From Sphagnum magellanicum (lineage: Eukaryota; Streptophyta; Sphagnopsida; Sphagnales; Sphagnaceae): a stretch of DNA of 64,000 bases. Shown one piece after another: positions 48,180-60,624 of the stretch. Both the position numbers and the translations under genes were made by a program. The notes beneath the pieces are model-generated. The model was not told the origin of the DNA. It did not search any database and saw only the letters and a list, made by a program, of their open reading frames with translations. Position 1 is the first letter of the stretch; the number at the start of each line of letters is the position of its first letter. Location: assembly GCA_021904315.1 (NCBI GenBank), contig CM038910.1:9300001-9364000 (forward strand), written 5' to 3'.

Positions 48180-50890
48180 TTCCATAAATAAAATATTTTC
48201 CTTCACAAATTTTGCTATTTGAAATTTTTTCTTTTGTTCCAAATTTGAATGGTTTTTAGAAGATTATAATTAATTCCAAAGTTGTTAAGGTATGTCTTGT
48301 GATTGATATTTTGTAAACAAAAGGTGTGAAAAATGCAAATTTGGGTATTTTTTGGGAAACAATGGGTCTGATTCACCATATCATGAGAGAAATTTATTTG
48401 ACTTATCATCACATTGAACACAAGTATTTCCAACAACCCACCACTTCATAAGGGGAATCTTAATTTTAAAAAAATTCATCTTTTAACTTTTTAGTCCACA
48501 TTTGGCTAATTCCTTGAATATATAGTAAGGCAACCTATTTATTTCCCAAGTTTTCCATACTCAATTCCAAGTTCTAAATAAACAACTACATGAAATTTCA
48601 ATTTCAAAATCTTATCCCAATTGCATTCAATGTACATGTAAATGGGCAAGCCCATCCTTGGGTGGTACCATTAAGAATGTCACATTTTGATTTTCTTGGA
48701 TTCATCAAACTTTGAAAAAAACAAGAAACACTTAAATGAACATTTTCATAAATTATTTTTTTGAATACATTTATTAGGTTCCATAGATTTTGAAATTTCA
48801 ATAATATTAAGAATATTGTGTATTTTGATGTTCCCAATTATTGCATTTAGAGAAAATTTCAAAAACCTAGTTCTTGTTTTTTTCCTTGAATTTTCTAGTC
48901 AGTAACACAAATTTGGAACATGAATTATTTTTTTCCTAAGGTAATTTGGAAGTCATTTTTAAAAAGGTTTTCATTTAACAATTAATTGATTAAATATGAT
49001 TTAGTTATGAATTTTCAAAGTTGAAGTTGTCAATTTTAAGGGATCATTTTAATTAAGAGTATAAATTTTAAATTTCCAAATAAACTTGAAACCATATATT
49101 AAAGCATGAAATTGATAAATATGAAAAAATAATAATTTATAGTTGTGAAAATATTTAACAAAAAGTGCCCATAAAAATGATTTGGTTGTTTTTGGTTCCT
49201 TAACCATTCCTTGAGGTGATTCTTAGTGGTACCACTCAAGGATGGGTTTGCCCAGATTTGATGTGTGGGGTTGGTTCCTCGCACATTTGGTTTTTTCTTA
49301 CCTTTTATTGCAAAATTATTTAGTATAGTATTTTTATTGTTTGGGATTCACATGAATAATTACCTATTTTTTTAACAATCATTTTCATAAATCATGTATT
49401 TTCCATCACAAGTTTTTGGTATTTGAAAAAATATATTAACATTTTTGAAGATAATATAATTAATGTCAAAGTTACCAATTATTATTATTGTTGTTATTGA
49501 CTAATATTTGCAACTTGAGGAAAATAAAAAGTGTGGAAAAGGTACAAATGTATTCTTTTGGATAAATGAGCCCAAATCACCACATCATGTGGATAAACAA
49601 ATAAAAAGTATTCACATTCACACAAGCAATTCCAACAAATCATCACATTATGTAAGGAACCAATTTTTTGTACTCCCTTTTTCTACCTTTTGCCAAATTT
49701 GGCTAAGTCTTTTTAATGAAGATGGCCAACCGATCTACTTCCCAAAATTTTCAATTTCCAAGTTATGAATTACTCAAAAAAAAAAACTACCTAGCCTATT
49801 ATTAATAATATTTTATCCCAATGGCATTCTAAGTACACATACACCTAAGGTGCATCTCTTGTACACATGCTTAGTCTTCTCTTGCTTTTTACTTAGTCTT
49901 TTTCTCTTCCTACTTTCTATGTACTTTTTTCCCACTTTCTTTCTTTGGGAGTTCACATGAATAATTAACTAGGTTCAAAAATTTTATTTCTATAAACAAA
50001 ATATTTTCCTTCTAGATCTTTTGTTGGCCTTGCCTTGGTAGGTAAGGATATAGTGTTGGGATTCATCATAGACTATACTAGCTTCAAAGGACTTTGGCCA
50101 TTTGTTTGTAGTTTTTCAAAAAAGTTGATCACACTATTTTTTTTGGAATTTGCTTTTGTAGCCAAAGTGGCAATCATCCATATGAAGGTCGAGAAAAATT
50201 GGCAATCATCCTAAGACTTTTTTAAATTTTAGAATCTAGGTATGAATCACATATAAACTACTAATTTTTAAAATTTCCTTTTATATTCTAATTACACAGT
50301 AAAAAATAAATAAAAATATGATGGTTAACAATAAAAAAATAAAACACATTTCATTTTATCTCGCTTGGCCGTGCACTTGAAGTAATCAAATAACAATGTA
50401 AGATGCCAATGGTGAAAAATGTTATATCTTTTTTAAAATTTTGATATCACGATTTAAAATTCCATCAAGTTTTTTTTAAAGTTTTTTTCGTTGAGAGATA
50501 TGACACTTCATTCCATCATAAGGTTCAGAATATAATTACCTTACTAACTTATAAGAGGAACTTTTCTTTTATGTGAAATCCCATAGTTTTCAGAGAAGTA
50601 AAGTAATATAATAAGGCTATTCCTCGCCCTTTGGTCTTTTATTGTGATGCATGTTTTGGCAGTTGTTCTCAAATAAATATTTTCTTATATTATTACATAA
50701 GAATGACATAATCTTTTTGGAAAAAATGTTCCAATGTCACCACATGGTCATGGGGGGGATGAAGTTTTCACATGTTTCACATGAGAGGTCATAATAAATA
50801 ACCATTTTATAGGGGAATCTTCAATTTGTTTACTCATTTTTGTACCTTTAACCAAATTTGGCTACATCTTTTTATGGAAGATGGCCAAGC
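48180..50890 (+). repeat. Diverged segmental repeats, about 1.2-kb spacing
   Basis: A block of about 450 bp at 48180-48640 recurs in the same order near 49380-49840 and, shorter, near 50640-50890. Shared words include ataaa-attttccttcacaa, atttggcta, tcacatcat and acttcccaa, and 'ttatcccaatggcattc' (first two copies). A partial start also occurs near 49978. Divergence is high (roughly 30% by eye). Confidence 0.5.
48643..49248. repeat. 40-bp inverted repeat pair bounding about 600 bp
   Basis: gggcaagcccatccttgggt-ggtaccattaagaat at 48643-48680 is inverted at about 49209-49248 (ggtaccactcaaggatgggt-ttgccc on the plus strand) with only a few mismatches. It could be the TIRs of a small transposon nested between repeat copies. 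No TSD was assigned. Confidence 0.5.
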
Positions 50891-51416
50891 CACTTACTTC
50901 CCAAATTTGAAAATATAATAAAATCATGCCATGGTATTGGGGTAGTTTATTTTTTCATGTTGTTTTTGTTCCCACAAGGGAAATACTTGAGGATGGCCGT
51001 GCTATTTTTTGGAGTTCCACTTTTGATCAAGATCATCAAGGATATATAAAATAAATATATATATAATGGTTTCAAGTTAGAAGAAATTATTGTTTCGTTG
51101 AATTGCACTTTTGTGAGTTAGTGAAACATGACGATGCTTATTTTCATGGTTATATGGAACCTAATTGCTAAATGAAAAAAAAGAATGTAGTAAAGTTCAA
51201 AATGATGCGATTTTTGATAGATTCCATTTCAAAAAGTGGAAAAATAAAATAAAATTCATCAAATCATATCTTAAAAAAATAAAATAAAAGATACGAAATG
51301 ATGATTAAAGATTTATTTTTCATATATTTTCATATCATGATTTGGTGAAATCTTTTTAAAGATGATTGCCATTTTTTTTACATCTTTATTTTATATGGAT
51401 ACTCACTTTGGCTATC
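50157..51416. mobile_element. Possible non-autonomous DNA transposon with about 70-bp TIRs
   Basis: The left end reads gtagccaaagtggcaatcat and, 25 bp on, ttggcaatcatcc. The right end, reversed, reads atagccaaagtgagtatcca and then atggcaatcatc. The two ends thus share two matching blocks in the same order. There is no transposase ORF in the 1.26 kb. The end motif recurs alone at 6363, 16327 and 25118, so a dispersed family is indicated. Confidence 0.5.
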
Positions 51417-52424
51417 AAAATTCATTCAAATAATATGATGGCATCCATGTGGTGAGTTTCATTTACATGATATAATCACACTATATTAAAATAATTCCAT
51501 ACATTTTGTGAATTATTATAAAAATGTGATTATAAAAAAATTGTTGTTTCAATTTTAAAATCTATCTTCTTAGAATTTGATAAGTCCCTTAGATTTAATT
51601 AGTAATCTAGAATTTGGTGAGTGTTTCACTGTTAATGGCATTTTTCTAAGAAATATTTTGATGTATGGTTCAAACATTTTGACTTGTGGAAATTATTTGA
51701 ATTATTTTTTGAACATTTTTTTTTTTAGGTCTAAACATTTCACTTTTGAAAATTGTTTGGCCTATGATTCAAACATATTTGCATATGATTGAAACATTTT
51801 TGTTTATTGTTGAGGTTTAATTTTATGGTTGTAGCACTTCTATTTATGTTCTAGGTTTGGTCTTATTCTCAAAGCCCTTTTGCATGTATTATTTAGTTTC
51901 AACTATCTTAAGATAGAATGGGTTCTATCTCCAAGTTTTTCCCTTTTAATGAGTCTTAAAAATTCCCAAACTTATTTGATTTTTCAAAAAAAGATTAAGA
52001 AGTCTGATGCCAATTTGCCCAAGCCTAGTTTTATATCTCCAAACTGCAATGTGCTGACTTTAGGATAGAGTGGCCCATCACTAATTGCTTGCTTATAATT
52101 GAACAATTATTTATATCTTCATCATATGTGCTTTATTTTGAGTGATTTAAAATGATATGGGAGTTCAAGCTAGAAATCATAGTTGAAGTGCAAAGGAAAA
52201 GGAGAAGGGTAGAATGGCCAGGGAGCAAAAAATTTTAGCATTCGAGGCAAGCCGGATCCAAGGGGAAGGCTCTGTTGTTTCTAGTGTCCAAACAAAATTT
52301 GAACACCTTTTCTTGGTGTATTTGATGCACTAAAATTTTCAAAAATGGGTTAGAAATGAGAAAGTTACCCCCCCAAAGTAGAGGGGGTCAAAAATTGAAA
52401 AAAAACAAACCACAAAACATTATA

Positions 52425-53025
52425 AAACTAGTTATTGAACACCTCAAAAATTCTTTGTATGTTGTTATTACAATTCAAAGATGATTTGTAGAATTGAAAG
52501 TGGTGTTCCTATGATGTTTTAAATCATTTAAAATGAATAAGAAATGAGAAAGTTAGAAACTTTGAAAGGAAGAGGGGTCTTTAAAAAAAAAAAAAAACAT
52601 GCTTTGTAAGTTGAAAAGCTTATTTTTTTTCTTGTTATTTTTTCATTATTCTTTTTCCTTTGCATTTCAAAGATGATTTCTAAAGCTTGAGGTAACGCTT
52701 TCATAACATTTTAAATCATTCAAAATGAAACACAAATCACAAAAACCTATAGAAGTGTTCGATCATAGAGTATTGATCGATGATGGGCAGTTTTATCCTA
52801 ATTAAAAAATAACAAGAAAAAAAAGAAGCTTGCCAACTAACAAAATGCATTTTTTTTTTCTCTTTGGACCCCTCCTACTTTCAAGCTTCATAACTTTCTT
52901 ATTTCTTATTCATTTTAAATGATTTAAAGAGTTATAGGAACAGCACCTGAAGTTCTTCAAATCATCTTTGAACTCTAATAGCAACAAAGCAACATACAAG
53001 GAATTTTTGGGGTATTCAGTGGTTT
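52425..53025. repeat. Large foldback: about 215-bp arms around a 170-bp loop
   Basis: The left arm (52425-52640) and right arm (52810-53025) are inverted copies: aaattc-ttgtatgttg, ttcaaagatgattt, ttcctat, ttaaatcatttaaaatgaa, taagaaat-agaaagtta and the poly-T end all pair. The loop (52657-52750) holds another direct, diverged copy of the same core, and 52330-52380 another piece. A transcript would form a long imperfect hairpin. Confidence 0.7.
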
Positions 53026-53149
53026 GCAGTTCCCATCAAAATCCTTTTGTTCCAATTATTTTTCCAGCAAGTTCCTATCAACTTGCCTTATTCCCATCAC
53101 GTTCCTTTTGTTCCCAACCCAACCTCACATGAAACCCACACAAAGCTCT

Positions 53150-53421
53150 AAACTACAGTGGCAGACGTCTGTCTGCCGGGTGCGGCCGCGCAGAAAAACG
53201 GGATTTTCTACCTGCCAGGGTTTGTGGAAGATCGCTGGCAGATCTGCTTCTCTTCCGCCAGTCTGCCGCGCTTCTTCCTTCGTGTGCGTATGCTATGACA
53301 CTTAGGGTTTTAGTTTTCAGGGCAGGGACGGAGCTTGGGCGAGGTTTTTCCCCACGGATTGCCAGAGTGCGGTACCCAGATACGCGCAACTTTTCGAGTC
53401 GTGAAAAATCGTGAATTTTCG
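53150..53421 (+). promoter_or_regulatory. GC-rich leader / promoter of the ASNSD1-like gene
   Basis: A CpG-containing GC-rich stretch in AT-rich surroundings (for example gggtgcggccgcgcag) ends at a good donor, TTTTCG|GTAAGA at 53421/53422. The next acceptor, cattgcag at 53913, leads into the exon with the start codon. It is therefore likely a non-coding first exon plus proximal promoter. Telo-box words (ttagggttttag, 53302; gtttaggg, 53743 and 53825) lie in it and in the following intron. Confidence 0.5.
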
Positions 53422-53942
53422 GTAAGATGCTTACCGAAGAGATTCATCGATCTCTACGCTGCCAACCTCTGCAGGGTATAGGAGCACGAATACGCATTGC
53501 AAGTTTTTGTTTTTCTTCTGCATTTGTTATGTTATGTTCTCCTGTGTACTGTTTATTACGAAATGGTATCCGACAATTACGTGAGTCTGGTTTCGAAGTT
53601 AAGGATGGTATAATTTGCAGCGGTGTGTTAGGCTTGATTTTATCATGGTTTTAGTCGTTATGTTGCTTAATGCTAACACTGGACACCAAACCATTTTTTG
53701 GTTGCAGTTCTAGTTGTTGCAATTTACACGACTAATTCTGGGTTTAGGGCTTAGGTTTTATTAGGGTTACAATAATGAAGCAGAATTGCAGTTCTTTTTG
53801 CAATTTACACAAATAATTCTGGTTTTAGGGTTTGTTTGTTACAATTTCAAAGCCAATAATATATTCTTGGAGTTGTCCCTCATAGAAGAAATTGTGGGTT
53901 TTGGACATTGCAGGTTTTGTGGTTTTGGAGAGTGTTTTGAAG

Positions 53943-56900
53943 ATGTGTGGGATTGCATTGATTCTGTCCGGTTTCCAAATTGAAGGCTGCTTAGCCTCCT
54001 CTACAGGAGAGCCTCCCACATGTGAATGCCAGGTATGGCACACTGAGGTATCACATATGTTCCAGCCTGAATGCTTCCTATCTGCACAGCCAGGTGTTGG
54101 GCTGCCTAAATGTGTGCAGTTCTGTATTTGATCACAAGAGGTATGAGCTGGTCTGTACTGCTCTGGATATAGATCACAAACTTGGATCAATTCAATTGAC
54201 AATCCCTAAAGCCTAAACCCACATATGCAATAGCATATACTACTATCCTATGTAGTATGACACCCTTTAGGTGTCCAAATCTAGACCAAGTTCAACAGTA
54301 ATAAAGCTTTGCTGAATGACAGAAGAACTGTGGTAAAATATGCTCATTTGTCCTTGTTGTTGTGGGGTGGGCTCAGCTTGGTAGTCTGGATATGGACTCA
54401 TAAGTGTTTCTCTTAAGCAGGACACAGCAATTGGAGGGCCCTGTATTAAGGAGATTTGTGATGCATTGATCCACAGGGGTCCTGACAGTCTGGGTACTGT
54501 GCAAATTCATGCCAAACAATTTCTTTCCCAGAAGGGCATGGTTGAAGTTGACAAGGGCATCAATGATTCCATGGACAATACAAGCTCAAATGGATGTGAT
54601 GCGACAATGGATTTTGTAGGGGCTTCATTACAGTTACGAGGAACGTACCCTATTTCTCAACCTCTCCAGGACTCTTCTGGCAACTTGCTGATTTTCAATG
54701 GTATGTGGAAAGAGATTGAGATTGTCCACATATGGACAGAGGAGAGAGGGTCATGAAAGTTCAAGAGGGTTCTAATTTCCAACTTGAAGTTTTGTTTCTG
54801 ATTTCATATGCAACTACATTGCCTACTGAGGAGAGAAGAAGCAGCAATTTGAAAGACATCAGTTTGTTTATGGAATGTTCCTTACTCTCTAAGTGCTGTG
54901 GAATGTAATAACAAAGGGGACTAGTCTGGATTTTTGGTCACCTTTGTGAGATGTTGTGGATCGGCAATATGGGGCCTTTTAGGATGTGAAAGGATGTGAA
55001 TCTGTCTGATTTGAAGAAAAAGAAACATGTACTTGATAAGTGCAGCCTGCTGAGTTAATTCCATTGAATGCTGTTGAGTAGGTGAGGTCTTTGGCGGTCT
55101 GGAAATAAGAGTTGGCAAGAATGATGCAGAGGTACTGATGAATTCATTGAGGGACTGCTGCCCATGTCCCTGCCATGCTTTTTCAAAAACATTTGGAGAA
55201 GTTTGTCACTGCATATTAGATTTGCTGTCAGATTATCACAAGACCGTTCCTGATGTTCTGTCAAGCCTAAGAGGGCCATGGGCTCTGATTTATTGGCAGG
55301 TATGCAAATATTCACTACTTGGATAGTGATCTTTACTATGACATATTCTGGTTCCAGATTGTGGAATGTCTTTTGAGTGGTGATACCTCCTGATGATCTT
55401 TGATGATAGCATATCAAGTCGCTGATATCTACTGTATGCTTGTGTTCCTGAATGTACAAATGTCTGGATTCTCTTGTCTGTTATTGGACTAATTCTATCT
55501 ACTGTAGACTTGTGTACCTGGATGTACAAATGTCTGGACTCTCTTGTCTGTTATTGGACTAATTCTAGTTATTAGGCTTCATTGAGACCCTAATGCTCAT
55601 TCGGTGCCTCTATCTATCTACCTTGTGGGTAAGATCATAAGGTTGCCAGTGATGTTATGTGCTGTTGCTCAAGTGTTCTACACTCCATGTACTTGGAAGT
55701 GCTGGCTGACAAACAAATTTCATGGGGCAGGTAGCATCTCAGGTTCTTTGGTTTGGACGAGATGCCGTAGGCCGGCGGAGTCTTCTTTTGCACAGGCCAT
55801 CTTTGTCCGATCCTCGTTTCTTGCTCACTTCAGTTGCCCCAACAAAAAACTTTCTTACAGTCAAAGGAGTCCACACTGAAGACCCAGATTTTCAATACTG
55901 GGAGGAATTACCTTGTGGGATGTACAGTATAAAGCTGCAAGCAGCTGCAACTGGCAGGACAAAAGATCCTGTGGAAATTCTGGTGAAAGGGAGGGTGGAC
56001 TTCCATGAATGGGAGGATCCCTTTTTGAAAGAATTGGTTGCTTGGGATAGGAGTTTCATTAATCCTGGCAAGTCTATCCAGCACCCTCCTCATGACTTAA
56101 ATCTAGGCCATATGGATCCAGTGCCAACCATTCTTGGAAAATTGCGGCAGGCAGTGAAAAAGCGGACAACTGACATAAGAATAGACAGCAAGGTAGCTTC
56201 AACAATACAGGCTCTCACCTCCGAACCTAAGCCTGTGTGGGATTGGACATTGATTAAAGAACTGACCCTATTCTTGAACCTCTTGAAACACTACAAGAGT
56301 TTTCTGACATTGGGCAGCGTGTGGACTGTCCAATGAAAATCTCAAATTTCATAGTTTAGAATCACTGGTGTTGGAACCATGTAGGTGGGAAGGGCAATTA
56401 ACTTTCTTCAATGCTCTACAGTGCTTACATTCCTGTTGAATTTGCAGGTCCTTTCAGAGTTGTATTCATATGCTTTCCCTCTGCTGCATTACTTGTCAGA
56501 CTAAATGATTTTTTCAGACTTCATGGTTGGTTCTCATTACAGGGTGTATTTTTTCAGTTACATGCAAGCACAAATGATCTCAGTCATGAATCAGCAGTGG
56601 AAAGTGACTTGGTCACTCCGGTTGCAGTGCTATTTTCTGGGGGGTTGGATTCAATGATCCTAGCAGCATTGGCAGATGAGTACATAGACCCTAATTGTAA
56701 GCATCTTCTCTTGATACTCATTTCCATTAGGTCTGTGTCAACTTCTCTGCTACAGAATGGTATGATGTCTACACTGTTTTGTCCAACACTACTGTATCTA
56801 TCATAGTACTATCTGGTATTCTCTACAATTTGCTGAAACTTTCCATTTCCATTGCCTCCATTATACAAAGATCTGCATCCTGAAAATAGAACCTAAAGCA

Positions 56901-59900
56901 AATTTGGTCCTTGTCCTAGGGAGAAGGTCCATGTTGAACAATGCACCTCATAGTTGATTCTCTGCAGAACTTGTTAATGTCTTGACTGAGTCTTCCCATC
57001 GCTTCCAGGAATGCTTCAGAAGCGCAGAACTCAGATGTTTGTATAATGGGTGGATTACTGTATACTTATCTATGCCCACTGTTAGAAGCTGATGAAGTCA
57101 GTGGGGCAGCTTGTCACTGCTATTCATGATGAAGTTGATGGTCTGACATGTTGTGAGCAACACTCATAAGGTTATGACCATATTCGTTGTTGTATTACCT
57201 TCCTACTGTTAGTGTGGAGTTGTTTTGCATACATTGTGGAACACAACGTATGTAGTATTCTGACATTTGGAACTGTGCAGGCTGACCAGATTTGAAATGG
57301 GTTGTTTGGTGGGGAAATGTTTAAAAGTATGGATGTAGCGGTGAGTTAGCTATTCATATTGCACCTTGACAACTATTAGAATCCTTAGTGGCAAAACATC
57401 AGGGCTCTGTTGAGATAATTGTGTGGTTGGGATGGGCAGATGGAATTGATTTGTTGAATGTCAGTTTTGAGGGTGCTTCAGCTCCAGATCGAATTTCTGC
57501 TATATCTGGCCTCATTGAACTTCAGCAGTTGTCTCCCTCTCGAAAGTAAGTTCATTCTGTGTGTACTGGAAAGTATATGAGAACTGTTCATTTAACCACA
57601 TTTAAGCTTGAATTATCCTCAGTTAGTTGTCGGGCACCTTGAAAAGGATAGAGACTATTTTAAATCCTCACTCTAAAACTGGAGGTTTCATGGTTAAAAA
57701 AGTCAGAATGTAACATATCTCCACTTGTCAGACTTAAATGGCAAATAGTGAAATTTCCTTTAGGAGGGGAGATGGAAGTTTTTGTTCAAGACAGGAGCTC
57801 AAAGTGTTAGTTGGGAGTACTCGAGTACAGAGAGAGGCCTTCATGCAGTGCAAGGCCTCAGGTCCATAAATGCCCATGATTTGGGATGAATATGGCCAGT
57901 TGCCAGTTTCTGCTGATGTTGTCCCACCTGGTTGAACTTGCTGGTTTGTGGAGCTTGGAGAAAGTGTCTGGTTATTGGGTGCTTGAAGTTTGGTTACCTT
58001 GAATTAGCTAATTCTGGCACCCTTAGGCAATTCACAATAGATTCTACTTTTGTGCAACTGTATGAAACTTTGGATCAAGAAACACTGACCACATTACACC
58101 TGGACTTCTCTCCCTTCACCAGTTATTCTCATTTGTGTGGTTATGAAACCTCCACTCTACACATGTTCACCACAGATGAGGTGCATGACAGGTGGCGATT
58201 AGTGGAGGTTGATGCGGATTTGACAGCAATGGAAAGACACCGATCTCATCTACTCTCTCTTATTTGTCCTTCCAGCACCTATATGGTTGGTACTCTGATT
58301 GATGCTCATACATTCTGCTTGCATATGTTGCTGGCTCATTGAACCTACCCAAAACTTAAAACATGGGCTTAGCATAGAGCTTTTGAGTAATCCACACTGA
58401 AAGGTCACAACTTTGGACACTTATGGCTGATTAGAAGGGCCTGGAGGAATTCAAGTGTAGAACTTGCAGTCTCCTGTAATTGAAATGTGCCTTCGGAAAA
58501 ACTTTAGTTCACAATGTAAGATCGCTTCTAAAACCTGTCAGGAACATATCTGGCAGACAAAAACTGCTTAGTTGGAATGAAGCAACTCCAATGTTTTGGT
58601 TTTAATGCATAGGTTTGAAATGTTTGAGCACAATTGATTAGTCTGGTTAATTTTTGATTAAGGTAATGTGAGTTGTTGTCCTGCAGGATTTGAACATAGG
58701 GACTGCACTTTGGCTAGCTGCAAAAGGTGAAGGGTGGGCACAGGGAACTCCAGAAGGACCCAATCTAGAACAAAAGAAAGTGGCATTCAAGTCAAGTGCC
58801 CGTGTTCTACTGGTGGGAGCAGGTGCTGATGAACAGTGTGGTGGTTATAGCCGCCACCGCACTAAATTCAGGCTGGGCGGGTATGGCATGCTTTTCCAAC
58901 CACACTAGTTGATATATTTAAAACATATATCCCTAAGAATAGAGAATCATTCCTGAAAGAAATGCAGGGCTCTTTACCCTCTCCAACATAAGATTGAGAA
59001 TCTTCAACATAGCTGTGCGCTTCAACAGGGGATGTTTTGATGCATACATTTTTAACAGCAGACTGTCTTATGAAATGGAATAGCAAAATGCAGACTATGT
59101 AATTAGCTTCAGTTTATTGAGATTAGGTCCATGTGGGGTGGTTTCTCACATACATTTGCTTGTTTACTTATTGAATACGTCTAAGCTAGTGAAAGCTGGT
59201 GCTTGTACCCAGACATTTTCACTGCTATTATCTCTAATCAGTCAGTAACTGATGGCTGTTAATGGTCTTTCAGCTTTTTGAGGATAAGGGGGTTACAAAA
59301 TGCTTTCCTAAACTCAGAAGTCACATATCCTGAAATAACTCATGAATGGGTCTTGGTACATTTTGGAATGTTTTGAATACTTGGGAGGGTAGGTGGGAGG
59401 CTTTGCATGAGGAGATGAGGATAGATATGCATCGAATCTGGAAGAGGAATTTGGGCCGAGATGATCGCTGCATGGCTGACTCAGGAAAAGAGGTGTAATG
59501 ATTATAATGATGATACTGTTCATGTGGTCAAGTTTTATTTGATGCACAGTTTTAGGGTCTGGAAGCCCGTCCTTAAAATCCTTCAGTCAGATGCCATTTG
59601 GGTGTAAAATTTCCTACTATGTAAGGTGATTTATAAATATTTACTGCTATATACTGAAATTCTGATAATATTTGGAGTGTGCCACAGGCAAGATTTCCAT
59701 TCCTGGATGAAGATGTTGTTGCAGCCCTTTTGGGTCTACCACTTTGGGAAATAGTAGATCTTCAGCAGCCAATTGGCTTTGGAGACAAAAAAATTCTTCG
59801 ACAGGTCTGATCTTTCTCACCTCCAGTTCCCAATCTTCTGTTTCTTTGGTTTTCAGGACATTAGTACCCAGTTACTCCCCAATTTTTCTATGGATTTTAG

Positions 59901-60624
59901 TCTCTTTTTCATTTTCTGTGGCGTGTAAGATGAACTTTTCTGAGGCATGCGGTCTGCTTTGCTGGTGGGTTCTACAGGTGGCTATTAGTCTAGGATTAAC
60001 TGGGGCAGCCTCTCTTCCTAAACGAGCAATTCAGGTACTTGAACTGAAAATTTATGCTTTCACATACCAAATATATAGTTTAGTTAGTGTGCTCTTGTCT
60101 GTAATCCAGTTAGTGGTTGTGATGAGAAGTAGTTTAGGGTTCAAACTGTAAACTGTAAACCGTAACCCTATTATCTCTAAGTTTGTCAAGTCTGGATTGG
60201 GTTGCAGCAGACTAAATGCGACAATTCAATTTCATGGCAATTAACTACCTTTGATGCTAGCCTAAACCTATTGTGAATAGTAAGTTTGTTTGCATACTGG
60301 GATAAGTGTCTTATGACAATCAGTGTTGTCTGATGACCCCAAGATATGCTTGCTCTAAGATTGGACATTCGAGTGCCACAAGTCTACAGTATTGTGTTTT
60401 TTCATTCCCCTCACTACAATCTAGTTTGCACAACACAAGCACAGGATGTACTTATATAGATCATCTATAATTCTGCATCTCTTTCAATCATAATTGCCTG
60501 TGTTGATTTGCAGTTTGGTAGCCGAATTGCTAGAGAGTCAAACAAGAGAGAGTTTGGAAGCAATCGTTCAGCCAATCAAGCATCAGCCGGTAGTGCACAA
60601 CTTCGAGAACTGACCCTTAGATAA
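53943..60624 (+). CDS. Asparagine synthetase domain-containing protein (ASNSD1-like)
   Basis: Twelve exons agree in phase: 53943-54032, 54421-54700, 55082-55299, 55731-56192, 56543 or 56558-56696, 57440-57545, 58192-58285, 58687-58880, 59393-59492, 59688-59804, 59978-60034 and 60514-60624; about 655-660 residues. MCGIALIL gives the N-terminal Cys2 nucleophile of a class II glutamine amidotransferase. HRGPDS, IFNGEVFGG, NDAEVL, RGPWALIYWQ and WFGRDAVGRRSLL complete that domain. The synthetase half has the ATP PP-loop SGGLDS (about residue 382), IDLLNVSF, WRLVEVDADL, GADEQCGGY, MADSGKEARFPFLDEDVV and AASLPKRAIQFGSRIA. The order and LLNV/ADEQxGGY wording fit ASNSD1 (plant 'asparagine synthase family protein') rather than ASN1. 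The substrate of this family is not established. One acceptor (exon 5) is ambiguous by 15 nt, but both options stay in frame. No defects. Confidence 0.92.
55430..55569 (+). repeat. 70-bp tandem duplication in an ASNSD1-like intron
   Basis: Two adjacent copies share acttgtg-tcctg-atgtacaa, atgtctgga-tctcttgtct and gttattggactaattcta. They lie in the intron between exons 55082-55299 and 55731-56192. Confidence 0.85.
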
